DNA of 64,000 nucleotides from G965197405 sp965197405. GTDB lineage: Bacteria; Chloroflexota; Dehalococcoidia; Lucifugimonadales; JAGWBF01. The notes under the pieces are model-generated. The model did no database searches and had not been told where the DNA came from. It was given only the letters and a program-made list of their open reading frames with translations. Below, piece after piece: positions 16,241-24,897 of the stretch. Position 1 is the stretch's first letter. The number at the start of each line of letters is the position of its first letter. The stretch is from contig OZ240206.1 of assembly GCA_965197405.1 (NCBI GenBank), positions 3,100,001-3,164,000 of the forward strand, read 5' to 3'. The position numbers were made by a program, and so were the translations under genes.

Positions 16241-18670
16241 ATGGCACAGGTGTTTGAAGGTATCACTGTCCTGGACTTCACTCGCGGCATGGCCGGTTCC
16301 GTCGCCACGATGGTAATGTCCGACTTCGGGGCGGACGTCATCAAGGTCGAGCCTCCCGGCGGAGACCCGTTCCGTGACTGGCCGGGGGCCATTCAGTGGG
16401 ACCGGGGAAAGAAGAGCGTCATCCTGGACCTCAAGACCCGGGATGGTCAGGCCAACGCCCTGCGTCTGGCACAGCAGGCCGACGTGGTCACGGAGAACTT
16501 CCGGCCCGGCGTCACCGGACGCCTGGGCATTGACTACGAGACGCTGAGCGCCGAGCGTCCCGACCTGGTCTACTGCTCTCTCACCGGCTTTGGCCCCAGG
16601 GGGCGCTATGCCCACTACAAGGGGTATGAAGGAGTGGTGGCCGCCAAGAGTGGCAGGATGATGATGTTCTCCGGGCAGACCAGACGAGACGGGCCTAACT
16701 ACGTGGCAGTGCAGGGCGCGAGCCACTCCGCGGCAATGGCCATCATACGCGGCGTCATCTCCGCCCTCTACGTACGGGACAAGACGGGCCAGGGCCAGAA
16801 AGTCGAGACCAACCTCCTCCGGACCGTTACGCCCTTCGACCATTGCGGCTGGATTCAGGGCCAGATGGCCGTCAGCGACCCCGTGAACTACCCCGCAGAC
16901 CAGTATATCGGGCTTGGTCGCCCCAATCCCACGGGATACCTGGCAACGAGAACGAAAGACGGCCATTGGATGCAGCTGGGGAACATCGTCGAACGTCTCT
17001 TTCGCGAGATGATGGGCTACCTGGGCATGAGCTACGTCTATGAGGACCCCCGGTTCGAGAACGCGCCCAGTATGACCGAGAAGGACCGGGAAGAGCTGGA
17101 GAAGATCATGCTGGAGAGTGTCCGCGAAAAGACCCTTGCCGAATGGATGGACATCTTCGTCAACCAGACTGCCAATGTGGCCGCAGAGCCTTACATGACC
17201 TCCCAAGAAGCGATGAAGCACCCCCAGGTATTGCACAACGGCCAGGCGCGAGACCTGTACGACCCCCGGCTGGGAGCGACGCACCAGCTCGGCCCCCTGG
17301 CGCTCATGCGAGAGACCCCCGGTGGCCCCAAGGGACCAGCGCCGGACCCCGGCCAGCACACCGGGGAGGTCCTTGGCAGCCTCAACGGCGCGAAGAAGGA
17401 GGCGGCGAATGGCTCCGGTGGCCCTCTGCCCAAGCACCCCCTGGAGGGCGTCACCGTGCTGGACCTGGGCACTGTCATCAATGGGCCGCTGGGGTGCGCC
17501 CTCTTGACCGAGTTGGGGGCGCGGGTAATCCGCATTGAGGCTCCCGACGGGGACTACAGCAGGCACAGCTTGGGAGGCTTGCCTATCCACCGGACCATGG
17601 CCGGCACCGAGGGGGTGTGTCTGAACCTGAAGACTGCGGAGGGGCAGGAGATCGTACACAAGCTGGCCGCAAAAGCCGACATCCTGCTGCACAGCATGCG
17701 TCCCGGGGCGCCGGAGCGCACGGGCATCGGCTACGAGCAGCTCGCGAAAATCAATCCCAGGCTGGTCTATTTCTACGCCGGCGGCTACGGCTCTACCGGT
17801 CCCCACTCCCATCGCCCCTCTATGGCCCCCATCGCCGGAGCGGTCTGCGGCGGCGCCATGACTCAGATTGGCCGGGACACCGTCCCGCCCCCGGACCAGG
17901 ACCTCACCATTGAGGAAATCCAGGAGCTTTCATGGAAGCTGGGCCGGGCCAACGATGGCAGCAACGACCACAACGCCTCTATGGTCAACTCCGTGGCGAT
18001 GCTGATGGGGCTGTACGCCAGGGAGCACACGGGGAGGGGCCAGTACATCGAGTCCAACATGCTGGGGGCCAACGGTTACGCCAACGTGAACGATTTCTTC
18101 TGGCACGAGGGAAAGGCCCCGCGCCAGCTCCCGGACCCGGAGGGGTACGGCCTCAACGCCCTTTACAGGCTGTACCGGGCCCTGAAGGGATGGGTCTTCC
18201 TGGCGTGTCCCTTCGAGGAGGAGTGGCGCGCCCTGTGCCAGGCAATAGGCCGCCAGGACCTCTTCGAGGACCCCCGCTTTGCCACCTCTGAGGCCCGCGA
18301 GGAGAACGACGCCGCCCTTGCGGAGCAGTTGGAGCAGGTATTTGCCGCCAGGGAACCCCTGGAGTGGGAGAAGCTCCTGACCGACGCCGACGTTGCCTGC
18401 GTCCACGCCGAGGACCGGGGGATGTACTGGTTTTACGACGAAGACCCCCACGTCCGGGAGAACGGCTTTCTGACCGAGGTGGAGTCCGCGCGCCTGGGCA
18501 AGTTCTGGCGCTACAGCCCGCTGCTCAGCTTCTCCCACACGGCTGGCAGGGCAGGCCCCGGCCCCCTGAAGGGGGAGCACACACAGGCTATTCTCCAGGA
18601 GTTGGGGTACGGCGAGGAAGAGGTCCGGGACTTCAAAGAGCGCGGCATCGCAGACTGGGAGGAGCCGTAG
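16241..18670 (+). CDS. Two-domain CaiB/BaiF (family III) CoA-transferase fusion
   Basis: An 809-residue protein made of two family III CoA-transferase units in tandem, residues about 1-395 and 400-809. Each starts with the family pattern: EGITVLDFTRGMAGS and LEGVTVLDLGTVINGP, then GADVIKVEPPGGDPFR and GARVIRIEAPDGDYSR. Both contain the PDLVY/PRLVY and TGFGPRGRYA/GGYGSTGPHS segments. Aligning by eye from the TG(Q/R)GQ motif, the catalytic Asp is present in the second half (NDHNASMVNS) but replaced by Ser in the first (GASHSAAMAI). The family moves CoA between carboxylic acids through aspartyl-CoA. GGAG lies upstream of the ATG. It leads a run with two thiolase/DUF35 pairs, so it probably activates or recycles an acyl substrate for them. 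Confidence 0.9.
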   Translation: MAQVFEGITVLDFTRGMAGSVATMVMSDFGADVIKVEPPGGDPFRDWPGAIQWDRGKKSVILDLKTRDGQANALRLAQQADVVTENFRPGVTGRLGIDYETLSAERPDLVYCSLTGFGPRGRYAHYKGYEGVVAAKSGRMMMFSGQTRRDGPNYVAVQGASHSAAMAIIRGVISALYVRDKTGQGQKVETNLLRTVTPFDHCGWIQGQMAVSDPVNYPADQYIGLGRPNPTGYLATRTKDGHWMQLGNIVERLFREMMGYLGMSYVYEDPRFENAPSMTEKDREELEKIMLESVREKTLAEWMDIFVNQTANVAAEPYMTSQEAMKHPQVLHNGQARDLYDPRLGATHQLGPLALMRETPGGPKGPAPDPGQHTGEVLGSLNGAKKEAANGSGGPLPKHPLEGVTVLDLGTVINGPLGCALLTELGARVIRIEAPDGDYSRHSLGGLPIHRTMAGTEGVCLNLKTAEGQEIVHKLAAKADILLHSMRPGAPERTGIGYEQLAKINPRLVYFYAGGYGSTGPHSHRPSMAPIAGAVCGGAMTQIGRDTVPPPDQDLTIEEIQELSWKLGRANDGSNDHNASMVNSVAMLMGLYAREHTGRGQYIESNMLGANGYANVNDFFWHEGKAPRQLPDPEGYGLNALYRLYRALKGWVFLACPFEEEWRALCQAIGRQDLFEDPRFATSEAREENDAALAEQLEQVFAAREPLEWEKLLTDADVACVHAEDRGMYWFYDEDPHVRENGFLTEVESARLGKFWRYSPLLSFSHTAGRAGPGPLKGEHTQAILQELGYGEEEVRDFKERGIADWEEP

Positions 18671-18721
18671 CCGAGGCCGGCCAGGACCTTTACTAGATAG
18701 TAGTATAGACGAGGGGGCTTT

Positions 18722-19912
18722 ATGGCGGAAAATATTACCCCTGCCGACATGAACAACATTCGAGACAAAGTTGCCATAGTCGGCATCGGTGAGACGGAGT
18801 TCTCGTGGAACTCGGGCCGTAGCGAGATACAGCTGGCCTGCGAGGCCATAAAGGCCGCCTGCGACGACGCGGGCATCTCTCCCAGCGACATTGACGGCTC
18901 CTTCCGGTACGAGATGGACAGCAACCATGAAACGCTGCTGGTGACCTCGCTGGGCATCAAGAACCTGCGCCACTGGGAGGCCATCGCCTACGGAGGGGGC
19001 GCCGCCAACGCCACGGTGGCCCACGCCGCCGGGGCCATCGCCGCGGGCTATTGCAACTACGCCGTGTGCTTCAGGGCGGCCAACCTTCGCTCCGGTGTAC
19101 GGCTGGGACAGGGGTTGGACTCGAATGTTATCATGGGAGGACAGCGGGCTTTCCAGGTCCCCTGGGGGGCCATTTCGCCGGGCCACGCCTTCGGCATGTT
19201 CGCCCGCCGGTACATGCACAAGTACGGGGCCACCAGCAGGGACTTCGGCTGGGTCGCAGTGACCCTCCGGGACCACGCCAGCCGCAACCCCAGGGCACTC
19301 CGTCGTGAGCCTATCACCATTGACGACCACCAGAGCTCCCGCATCATCGCCGAGCCGCTGCGCGTGCTGGACTTCTGCCAGGAGAACGACGGCGCGGCCG
19401 CTATCATTATGACGACGCAGGAGCGTGCCCGCGACCTCCGTCATAGCGATACCCTCACCCTGGTGGAAGCGGCAGCCCAGGGCTCCGGCCACATGAACGA
19501 GGGCATCATGTACCGGCCCGACCTCACCATCGCCGAGTCCACCAATACGGCCCGGGACCTGTGGGCACGGGCACGGCTCACAGCCCAGGACATGGACGCC
19601 CTCATGTTCTACGACCACTTCACCCCCTTCTGCCTCTTCAGCCTGGAGGCCTACGGCTTCGTGCCCTTCGGCGAGGCCAAGGACTTCGTTCAGGGCGGCC
19701 ACAACATCCGCTTCGACGGCGCTCTGCCCACCAACACCCACGGGGGCAATCACTCCGAGGCCTACATCCACGGCCTGACCCACCCCCAGGAGGCCGTGCG
19801 CCTCATCCGGGGCACCTCGACCTCCCAGCCCCCCGCCAAGCAGATTAACCGGGTGCTATCTTGCAGCTCCACTGCTCAGTTGAGCGCCGCGGTCGTCATA
19901 CGTAGAGGATAG
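18722..19912 (+). CDS. Thiolase-like protein lacking the nucleophilic cysteine (lipid-transfer protein/aldolase type)
   Basis: A 396-residue thiolase-fold protein: VAIVGIGETEFS at the start, IQLACEAIKAACDDAGISPSDIDG, and the C-terminal LPTNTHGGNHSEAYIHGLTHPQEAVRLIRG. The position of the thiolase nucleophile (usually NCASG) reads YGGGAANATVAHAAG, without Cys. This is the pattern of the Ltp2-like branch, members of which work with a DUF35 protein as a retro-aldolase on CoA esters of steroid side chains. The next gene, 20 bases downstream, is a DUF35 protein, which supports such a complex. GACGAGGGGG lies before the ATG. Actual substrate unknown. Confidence 0.87.
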   Translation: MAENITPADMNNIRDKVAIVGIGETEFSWNSGRSEIQLACEAIKAACDDAGISPSDIDGSFRYEMDSNHETLLVTSLGIKNLRHWEAIAYGGGAANATVAHAAGAIAAGYCNYAVCFRAANLRSGVRLGQGLDSNVIMGGQRAFQVPWGAISPGHAFGMFARRYMHKYGATSRDFGWVAVTLRDHASRNPRALRREPITIDDHQSSRIIAEPLRVLDFCQENDGAAAIIMTTQERARDLRHSDTLTLVEAAAQGSGHMNEGIMYRPDLTIAESTNTARDLWARARLTAQDMDALMFYDHFTPFCLFSLEAYGFVPFGEAKDFVQGGHNIRFDGALPTNTHGGNHSEAYIHGLTHPQEAVRLIRGTSTSQPPAKQINRVLSCSSTAQLSAAVVIRRG

Positions 19913-19932
19913 TAGGACATTAAGGAGAGGCG

Positions 19933-20418
19933 ATGACACAGGAAGAGCAGCAGACCACCAGGTCCAGGGCAATGACCGCCCCCCTGGAAGGCCTCCCCCT
20001 GCCGGATTTAGAGAACCTGCCGGACTACGAGCGGGGGTTCTGGGAGGGAGCGCAGGCCCACGAGCTACGGATTCAGCAATGCTCCGACTGCAAGAAGTTC
20101 CGGCACCTGCCCGTCCCCATGTGCCCGTACTGCCACTCGTTGAACTACGAGTGGACCAGGATGAGCGGCAGGGGCAAGGTATACTCCCACCTCATAGCCC
20201 GCCATCCCGTGCACAGGGCACTCCGGGAGAAGGAGCAGACCCCGTACAACATATGCCTCATCGAGCTGGAGGAACAGGAAGAGCTGCGCATCGTCAGCAA
20301 CATCCTGAACATCGCACCCGAGGACATCTACATTGACATGCCCGTTGAAGCCACCTTCATGCCCACGGTGGATGACCCCAACGTGGTCCTGTCCCTCTTT
20401 GTGCCGGCAACCAAATAG
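19933..20418 (+). CDS. Zn-ribbon/OB-fold DUF35 protein, partner of the Cys-less thiolase
   Basis: A 161-residue protein with an N-terminal helix, a rubredoxin-like zinc ribbon and an OB-fold. The four zinc cysteines are in CSDCKKFRHLPVPMCPYC near residues 51-68. GRGKVYSHLIARHPVHRAL starts the OB domain, and the tail ends in VVLSLFVPATK. DUF35 proteins bind acyl-CoA and form complexes with thiolases, hydratases or Ltp2-like aldolases encoded next to them. Here the preceding gene is a thiolase-fold protein without the usual Cys. TTAAGGAGAGGCG gives a strong ribosome site. Confidence 0.9.
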   Translation: MTQEEQQTTRSRAMTAPLEGLPLPDLENLPDYERGFWEGAQAHELRIQQCSDCKKFRHLPVPMCPYCHSLNYEWTRMSGRGKVYSHLIARHPVHRALREKEQTPYNICLIELEEQEELRIVSNILNIAPEDIYIDMPVEATFMPTVDDPNVVLSLFVPATK

Positions 20419-20519
20419 CGGGCCTGCGAGTGGCCGGGCACGTCCGGCATAGTGACAACGCGTAAGCATGTTTACAAACATATTTAGGCCGGCGACAAAT
20501 ATCGAGGAGGAAAGCGCGT

Positions 20520-21797
20520 ATGGCAACGACACCCAGGAAACGCCAGCTAGGGAGGCCCGTGTCCATCGTAGGGGCAGGCATGTCCCCCTTCGGAGCTTTC
20601 AGGGACAAGGCCAGCCGGGACCTGTTCGTGGAGGCCTACCAGGACATGCTTGAGCACATGGACCAGGGGATGGACGTGGAGGACATCGAGTCGGCCTACA
20701 TAGGCAACTACTCCTCGGACTTGTTCGAAGGCCAGGGTCACACAGCCCCCATCATTGCCGATTGGCTGGGAATGACGCCCACTCCCATCACCCGCGTCGA
20801 AAACGCCTGCGCCAGCAGCGGCAGCGCACTGCGCGAGGGCGTAATGGCCATTGCCTCGGGAATGTACGACATCGTGCTGGTGGGGGGCGTGGAGAAGATG
20901 ACCAACCTGCCCATTGAAAGCGTGACTGACGTGCTGGCCTCTGCCGCCGACGGCCTCTATGAGGTCCCCGCCGGCCTGACCTTCCCGGGAATCTTCGGCG
21001 CCATCGCCAAGGCCCACATGGACCGGTACGAGACCAACCTGGACCACCTGCTGAAGGTTGGTATCAAGAACCACAACAACGGGAAACTGAACCCCAAGGC
21101 CCAGTTCAACGTGAGCATCAGGGACTTGATGGAGCGCCGCCAGGCGCGCGCCCAGCAGAGGGGGGAGCCGGTCCCGGACTGGCAGGAGGAAATGGACTTC
21201 CTCAACGACCTCCAGGCCAATCCCTGGATAGCCTGGCCCCTGCGCCTCTACGACTGCGCGCCCGTTACCGACGGAGCGGCGTGCGTCTTGCTGGTCTCCT
21301 CGGACTTGGCGTCCAACTTCACCGACAAGCCGGTCCACATAGCCGGCACGGGCCAGGCCAGCGGAAGGCCCCTGAACCACGCCGAGGAACTGACCTCACT
21401 CTCGGCGGCCAAGATCGCGGCGGCCCAGGCCTATGAGATGGCCGGGATAGGCGCCCAAGACATACAGATCGCGGAGGTCCACGACTGCTTCACCATCGCC
21501 GAGATCATCGCGACGGAAGACCTGGGGTTCTTCGCCCCCGGAGAAGGCCCCCGCGCCGTGGACGAAGGGAGGACTTCGCTGACCGGCGATAAACCCATCA
21601 ACACCTCCGGCGGGCTAAAGGCCAAGGGACATCCGGTGGGTGCGTCAGGTATCGCCCAGGTAGCCGAAATTTTCCACCAGTTGCGGGGAGAGGCCGGACC
21701 CCGCCAGGTGAACAACCCGGACCTGGAAGCCGGCCTGACCCATAACGTCGGCGGCACGGGCGGCACCTGTGTGGTCAACATCCTGCGGCGAGGCTAG
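20520..21797 (+). CDS. Thiolase (acetyl-CoA acetyltransferase family)
   Basis: A 425-residue thiolase with active-site residues in place: the nucleophilic Cys in RVENACASSGSALREG near residue 99, His in VHDCFTIAEI near 322, and the C-terminal GGLKAKGHPVGASGIAQ with the second His. The N-terminus reads VSIVGAGMSPFGAFRDK and LVGGVEKMTN follows the Cys loop. Thiolases cleave 3-oxoacyl-CoA to acetyl-CoA and a shortened acyl-CoA. It is followed after 8 bases by its own DUF35 gene, the second such pair in this operon. A GAGGAGGAAAG ribosome site precedes the ATG. About 100 bases separate it from the first pair. Confidence 0.93.
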   Translation: MATTPRKRQLGRPVSIVGAGMSPFGAFRDKASRDLFVEAYQDMLEHMDQGMDVEDIESAYIGNYSSDLFEGQGHTAPIIADWLGMTPTPITRVENACASSGSALREGVMAIASGMYDIVLVGGVEKMTNLPIESVTDVLASAADGLYEVPAGLTFPGIFGAIAKAHMDRYETNLDHLLKVGIKNHNNGKLNPKAQFNVSIRDLMERRQARAQQRGEPVPDWQEEMDFLNDLQANPWIAWPLRLYDCAPVTDGAACVLLVSSDLASNFTDKPVHIAGTGQASGRPLNHAEELTSLSAAKIAAAQAYEMAGIGAQDIQIAEVHDCFTIAEIIATEDLGFFAPGEGPRAVDEGRTSLTGDKPINTSGGLKAKGHPVGASGIAQVAEIFHQLRGEAGPRQVNNPDLEAGLTHNVGGTGGTCVVNILRRG

Positions 21798-21805
21798 GGG
21801 GCGAC

Positions 21806-22222
21806 ATGGCTGAAGACACTAGGGATTTCAACGCGGCCTCTTTTTACTCCTACTTGAAGGAAGAAAAACGGCTGATGGGCGTGCGCTGCCGCGCCTGTAG
21901 TGAGCTATCGGTGGAGCCGCGCCCCATGTGCTTTGCCTGCCACGGCAGGGACATGGAGTGGTACGAGTTCAGCGGCAATGGCCGCCTCAGCACCTTCACC
22001 AGCATCTCCATCGTGCCGGTGTACATGAGTCAGAAGGGCTATGGCAGGAACAACCCCTACTGCACCGGCGTAGTGGTCCTGGAGGAAGGCCCGCGCATCG
22101 CTTCTCGCATCGTGGGAGTAGACGCCAGCAGTCCCCAAACCATCAAGACGGGGATTCAGGTGACATTGGATGCGGAAGACCTGGACCCGGAGAGACCCAT
22201 CGTAACTTTCCGCCCGGCCTGA
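21806..22222 (+). CDS. Zn-ribbon/OB-fold DUF35 protein, partner of the thiolase
   Basis: A 138-residue DUF35 protein. FNAASFYSYLKEEKRLMGV is the N-terminal helix, CRACSELSVEPRPMCFAC near residues 32-49 the zinc ribbon, and GNGRLSTFTSISIVPVYM the start of the OB-fold. It is shorter than the other DUF35 protein of the operon (161 residues) and clearly diverged from it, so the two are likely specific to their own thiolase partners. It starts 8 bases after the thiolase stop, with AGGGGGCGAC upstream. Confidence 0.9.
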   Translation: MAEDTRDFNAASFYSYLKEEKRLMGVRCRACSELSVEPRPMCFACHGRDMEWYEFSGNGRLSTFTSISIVPVYMSQKGYGRNNPYCTGVVVLEEGPRIASRIVGVDASSPQTIKTGIQVTLDAEDLDPERPIVTFRPA

Positions 22223-22304
22223 GGAGGAACAGGCACCGGAATCGTTATGGTCTTGTGAAGACCGTATAAGGGGATGAAAACAGAGGCTGGACTTCCCCAC
22301 CGTC

Positions 22305-22370
22305 ACTCCCGCTTTCGCGGGAGTCCAAGGATGCCGTGGACGTGGATACCCGCTCCCCGTTTTCACGGGG
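22305..22370. repeat. Pair of short palindromic repeats
   Basis: Two perfect hairpins lie in the 212-bp gap before the M20 gene: ACTCCCGCTTTCGCGGGAGT at 22305-22324 and CCCCGTTTTCACGGGG at 22355-22370. They share the loop TTTC and are of the common dispersed 'cccgcgaaagcggg' type. They may help end the upstream transcript, but no T-run follows. Confidence 0.6.
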
Positions 22371-22434
22371 ACAAGCTTCACGGGTATGACGAAGGGCATT
22401 CTCATAGTAATCAGCCAGAATCAAAGGAGAGGCT

Positions 22435-23601
22435 ATGGAAGCCAAAGCAGGGGCTAAAGAGCGCATAGACGCGGTCCGCAATGACTTGATAGGTCTCAGT
22501 CACAGAGTCCATGCAAATCCGGAGTTGGGATTCGAGGAGACGCTCTCTTCGGCCTGGGTGGCGGAGGCGCTGTCAAACGCCGGCTTCGCCGTCGAGTCCG
22601 GGATTTGCGGTCTGCCCACCGCCTTCGTTGCGCGGGCCGGCAGCGGCCCCCTGCATATAGCAATTTGCGCCGAGTACGACGCCCTGCCGGCCATTGGACA
22701 CGCCTGCGGCCACAACATCATCGCCAGCATGGCCGTAGGAGCAGGAATAGCGGCGGCTCAGGTCGCCGACGACGTGGGGCTGACTGTGAGCGTGATCGGG
22801 ACGCCGGCCGAGGAGGTGGGGAACAACGGGGGCAAAATCCTGCTCCTGGAGGGGGGCGCCTTCGAGGGAATACACACGGCAATGATGGTACATCCGGCAC
22901 CCTTCGACATCGTTATCCCGAAGATTATCGCCGCCTCCATGTTCGACGTCCACTACACTGGCAAGGAAGCGCACGCGTCAGCCTTTCCGGAGCTTGGCAT
23001 CAACGCGGCGGATGCCTTGACGATTGCCCAGACCGCCATCGGACTTCTGCGGCAGCACATGAGACCAACGGACCGGGTTCATGGCATAGTCACGAAGGGC
23101 GGCGACGCGGCGAACATCGTCCCGGCCCACACGAGCGCCAGGTACATGGTCCGGTCCCAGGTGTTGGAGGAGATGGAGGAGATCCGCACGAAGGTCAATC
23201 GTTGTTTCGAGGCCGGAGCACTTGCCACCGGAGCGACGCTGGAGGTCGTCGGGGGTAATAGCCCCTATGCCCATATGGTCCACGATACCGAGATCGCCGC
23301 CGCGTACCAACGCAACGCCGAGGCCCTTGGAAGGAGCTTTCCGAATCTGGGCGTCATTCTGGACCGGGCAGTGGGGTCAACGGATATGGGCAACGTATCC
23401 CTCGCGCTGCCGTCCATTCATCCCATGATTGGAATCAACTCACTGCCGGCGGTGAACCATCAGCCGGAGTTCACGGCCCACTGTATAAGCGAGACCGCGG
23501 ACAGGGCCGTCTATGAAGGCGCCCTCGCGATGGCGTGGACCGCAATTGACATAGCCGGCGACCCGGAGATACGGCAGCGCCTGATAGCCGGCCCCGCATA
23601 G
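22435..23601 (+). CDS. M20 family metallopeptidase/amidohydrolase
   Basis: A 388-residue M20D-type dinuclear metal hydrolase (aminoacylase, p-aminobenzoyl-glutamate hydrolase or carboxypeptidase group). Landmarks are LSHRVHANPELGFEE near residue 25, AICAEYDALPAIGHACGHNIIASM near 75-95 with the Cys and His metal-site residues, and GTPAEEVGNNGGKILLLEGGAF near 122 with the catalytic Glu pair. DVHYTGKEAHASAFPELGINAADAL is the dimerisation-domain substrate loop, and GSTDMGNVSLALPSIHPM comes near the end. It probably hydrolyses an N-acyl or peptide bond. AAAGGAGAGGCT precedes the ATG. A gap with palindromic repeats separates it from the CoA operon. Confidence 0.9.
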   Translation: MEAKAGAKERIDAVRNDLIGLSHRVHANPELGFEETLSSAWVAEALSNAGFAVESGICGLPTAFVARAGSGPLHIAICAEYDALPAIGHACGHNIIASMAVGAGIAAAQVADDVGLTVSVIGTPAEEVGNNGGKILLLEGGAFEGIHTAMMVHPAPFDIVIPKIIAASMFDVHYTGKEAHASAFPELGINAADALTIAQTAIGLLRQHMRPTDRVHGIVTKGGDAANIVPAHTSARYMVRSQVLEEMEEIRTKVNRCFEAGALATGATLEVVGGNSPYAHMVHDTEIAAAYQRNAEALGRSFPNLGVILDRAVGSTDMGNVSLALPSIHPMIGINSLPAVNHQPEFTAHCISETADRAVYEGALAMAWTAIDIAGDPEIRQRLIAGPA

Positions 23602-23669
23602 CGCGGAGGGCTAGGGGTACAGGACTACCCATCTCCCCAGAGAATAGCGACGGGGCGCTTTCGCTCGAC

Positions 23670-23697
23670 TTGACAGCCCAAGGGAACGTGCTACAAT
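23670..23697 (+). promoter_or_regulatory. Sigma-70 promoter for the metal ABC importer operon
   Basis: Perfect TTGACA at 23670-23675 and TACAAT at 23692-23697 with a 16-base spacer, 148 bases before the binding-protein start. I saw no convincing Zur- or MntR-type palindrome in the leader. Confidence 0.6.
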
Positions 23698-23844
23698 AGA
23701 CACCTGCCACCAAATGCAGAAGCCTATAGTTGCATAAGTGACCAGACGCAGGCATCGGTACAATAGGATTATGGAAAGGCGTCTCTCGCGTGGTATATGC
23801 CTGGGGAGCCTGGACACAGCGCGAAACAGCAAGGGAAAATCTTC

Positions 23845-24888
23845 ATGCTAGGTCCTGTGGTTATGGCGCTCCTGGCTATCTCCCTTCCCCTAGTCGCCCT
23901 GGCCTGTGGTGAGGACCAGGCGCCCACACGTACCGCAACGACGGCGACCGGCCCAGGCCCCACGATGTCTGCGCCCCTCCTCAAGGTGATAAGCACCGTG
24001 TCACCCATCACCAGCATAGTGGAGAACATCGGCGGCACGCGCATAAGCCTGCAAGGCATCGTGCCGGAGGGGGTCAACTCCCACACCTTCGAGCCTGCCC
24101 CGTCCATAGCCCGGGTGCTGGCTGACGCGGACCTCATCGTGCTCAACGGGCTATTCCTGGAAGAGCCTACCCTGGAGATGGCCAGGGCCAACAAGAAGCC
24201 GGGGGCGGTAATACTGTCCCTGGGGGAACGGACTATTTCAAAGGACGAGTGGCGGTTCGACTTCTCCTTCCCCGAGTCCGAGGGCCATCCGAACCCTCAC
24301 CTCTGGCCCAACCCCTTGCTGGCCCTGCGGTACGCCGAGCTGGTGCGCGATGCTCTGTCAAGCCTGGACCCGTCCAGCAACGACTATCACGCCATGAACT
24401 TCGAGGTCTTTAAGGCCCGCATAATGGAGCTAGACGAGGGTATCGCCGCCGCCGTGCAGACAGTTCCCCCGGGCAATCGCAGCCTGCTCACATATCACGA
24501 CTCGTGGGCCTACTTTGCCGGACGCTATGGAATGACAGTCGTCGGCGCGGTACAGCCGTCGGACCTTTCGGAGCCTTCGTCGAGAGAGGTAGCGCAACTC
24601 ATAGACCAGGTCAGGGAGCTGAATCTGCCCGCGGTATTCGGGTCCGAGGTCTTCTCCAGTGACGTGCTGGAGCAGATTGCCGATGAGGGAGACGCGATGT
24701 TCATTGACCAGCTTCGGGACGACGACCTGCCCGGCGAGCCGGGCGACCCGCGCCATTCCTATCTTGGACTGATGCTACAGAACATGGAAATCATGATACC
24801 GGCCCTGGGCGGCAACGTGGACGCCCTGGCGGGATTCGATCCGGGACCGGTGTTCGAAGGTCAGAGCGGGGCTGTATACCCCCAGTGA
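23845..24888 (+). CDS. Metal ABC transporter substrate-binding lipoprotein (ZnuA/TroA-like)
   Basis: A 347-residue secreted lipoprotein that delivers Zn or Mn to the ABC importer encoded next. The N-terminus MLGPVVMALLAISLPLVALA ends in a lipobox with Cys (VALAC), followed by a Thr/Pro-rich linker. Metal ligands can be read: His in GVNSHTFEPAP, His in HPNPHLWPNP, His in LTYHDSWAYFAGRYG, and an acidic residue in VFGSEVFSSDVLEQIA. I chose the ATG at 23845, which follows AAGGG and opens the signal peptide. The in-frame ATG at 23797 would put 16 polar residues ahead of it. Zn versus Mn cannot be decided from this sequence. Confidence 0.9.
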   Translation: MLGPVVMALLAISLPLVALACGEDQAPTRTATTATGPGPTMSAPLLKVISTVSPITSIVENIGGTRISLQGIVPEGVNSHTFEPAPSIARVLADADLIVLNGLFLEEPTLEMARANKKPGAVILSLGERTISKDEWRFDFSFPESEGHPNPHLWPNPLLALRYAELVRDALSSLDPSSNDYHAMNFEVFKARIMELDEGIAAAVQTVPPGNRSLLTYHDSWAYFAGRYGMTVVGAVQPSDLSEPSSREVAQLIDQVRELNLPAVFGSEVFSSDVLEQIADEGDAMFIDQLRDDDLPGEPGDPRHSYLGLMLQNMEIMIPALGGNVDALAGFDPGPVFEGQSGAVYPQ

Positions 24889-24897
24889 GGTAGACCT

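Noticed and set aside
16007..17812. Long open frame on the minus strand opposite the CoA-transferase
   Set aside because: It is the mirror of a strongly conserved plus-strand gene in high-GC DNA, has no family match I can see and no ribosome site. The same applies to 17930-19783 on the minus strand.
22296..22395. Palindromic repeats before the M20 gene as a CRISPR array
   Set aside because: There are only two dissimilar hairpins without regular spacers, and no cas genes in the window.
23602..23844. Zur or MntR operator before the metal importer
   Set aside because: No convincing palindrome of the known types was found in the leader; only a promoter is supported.
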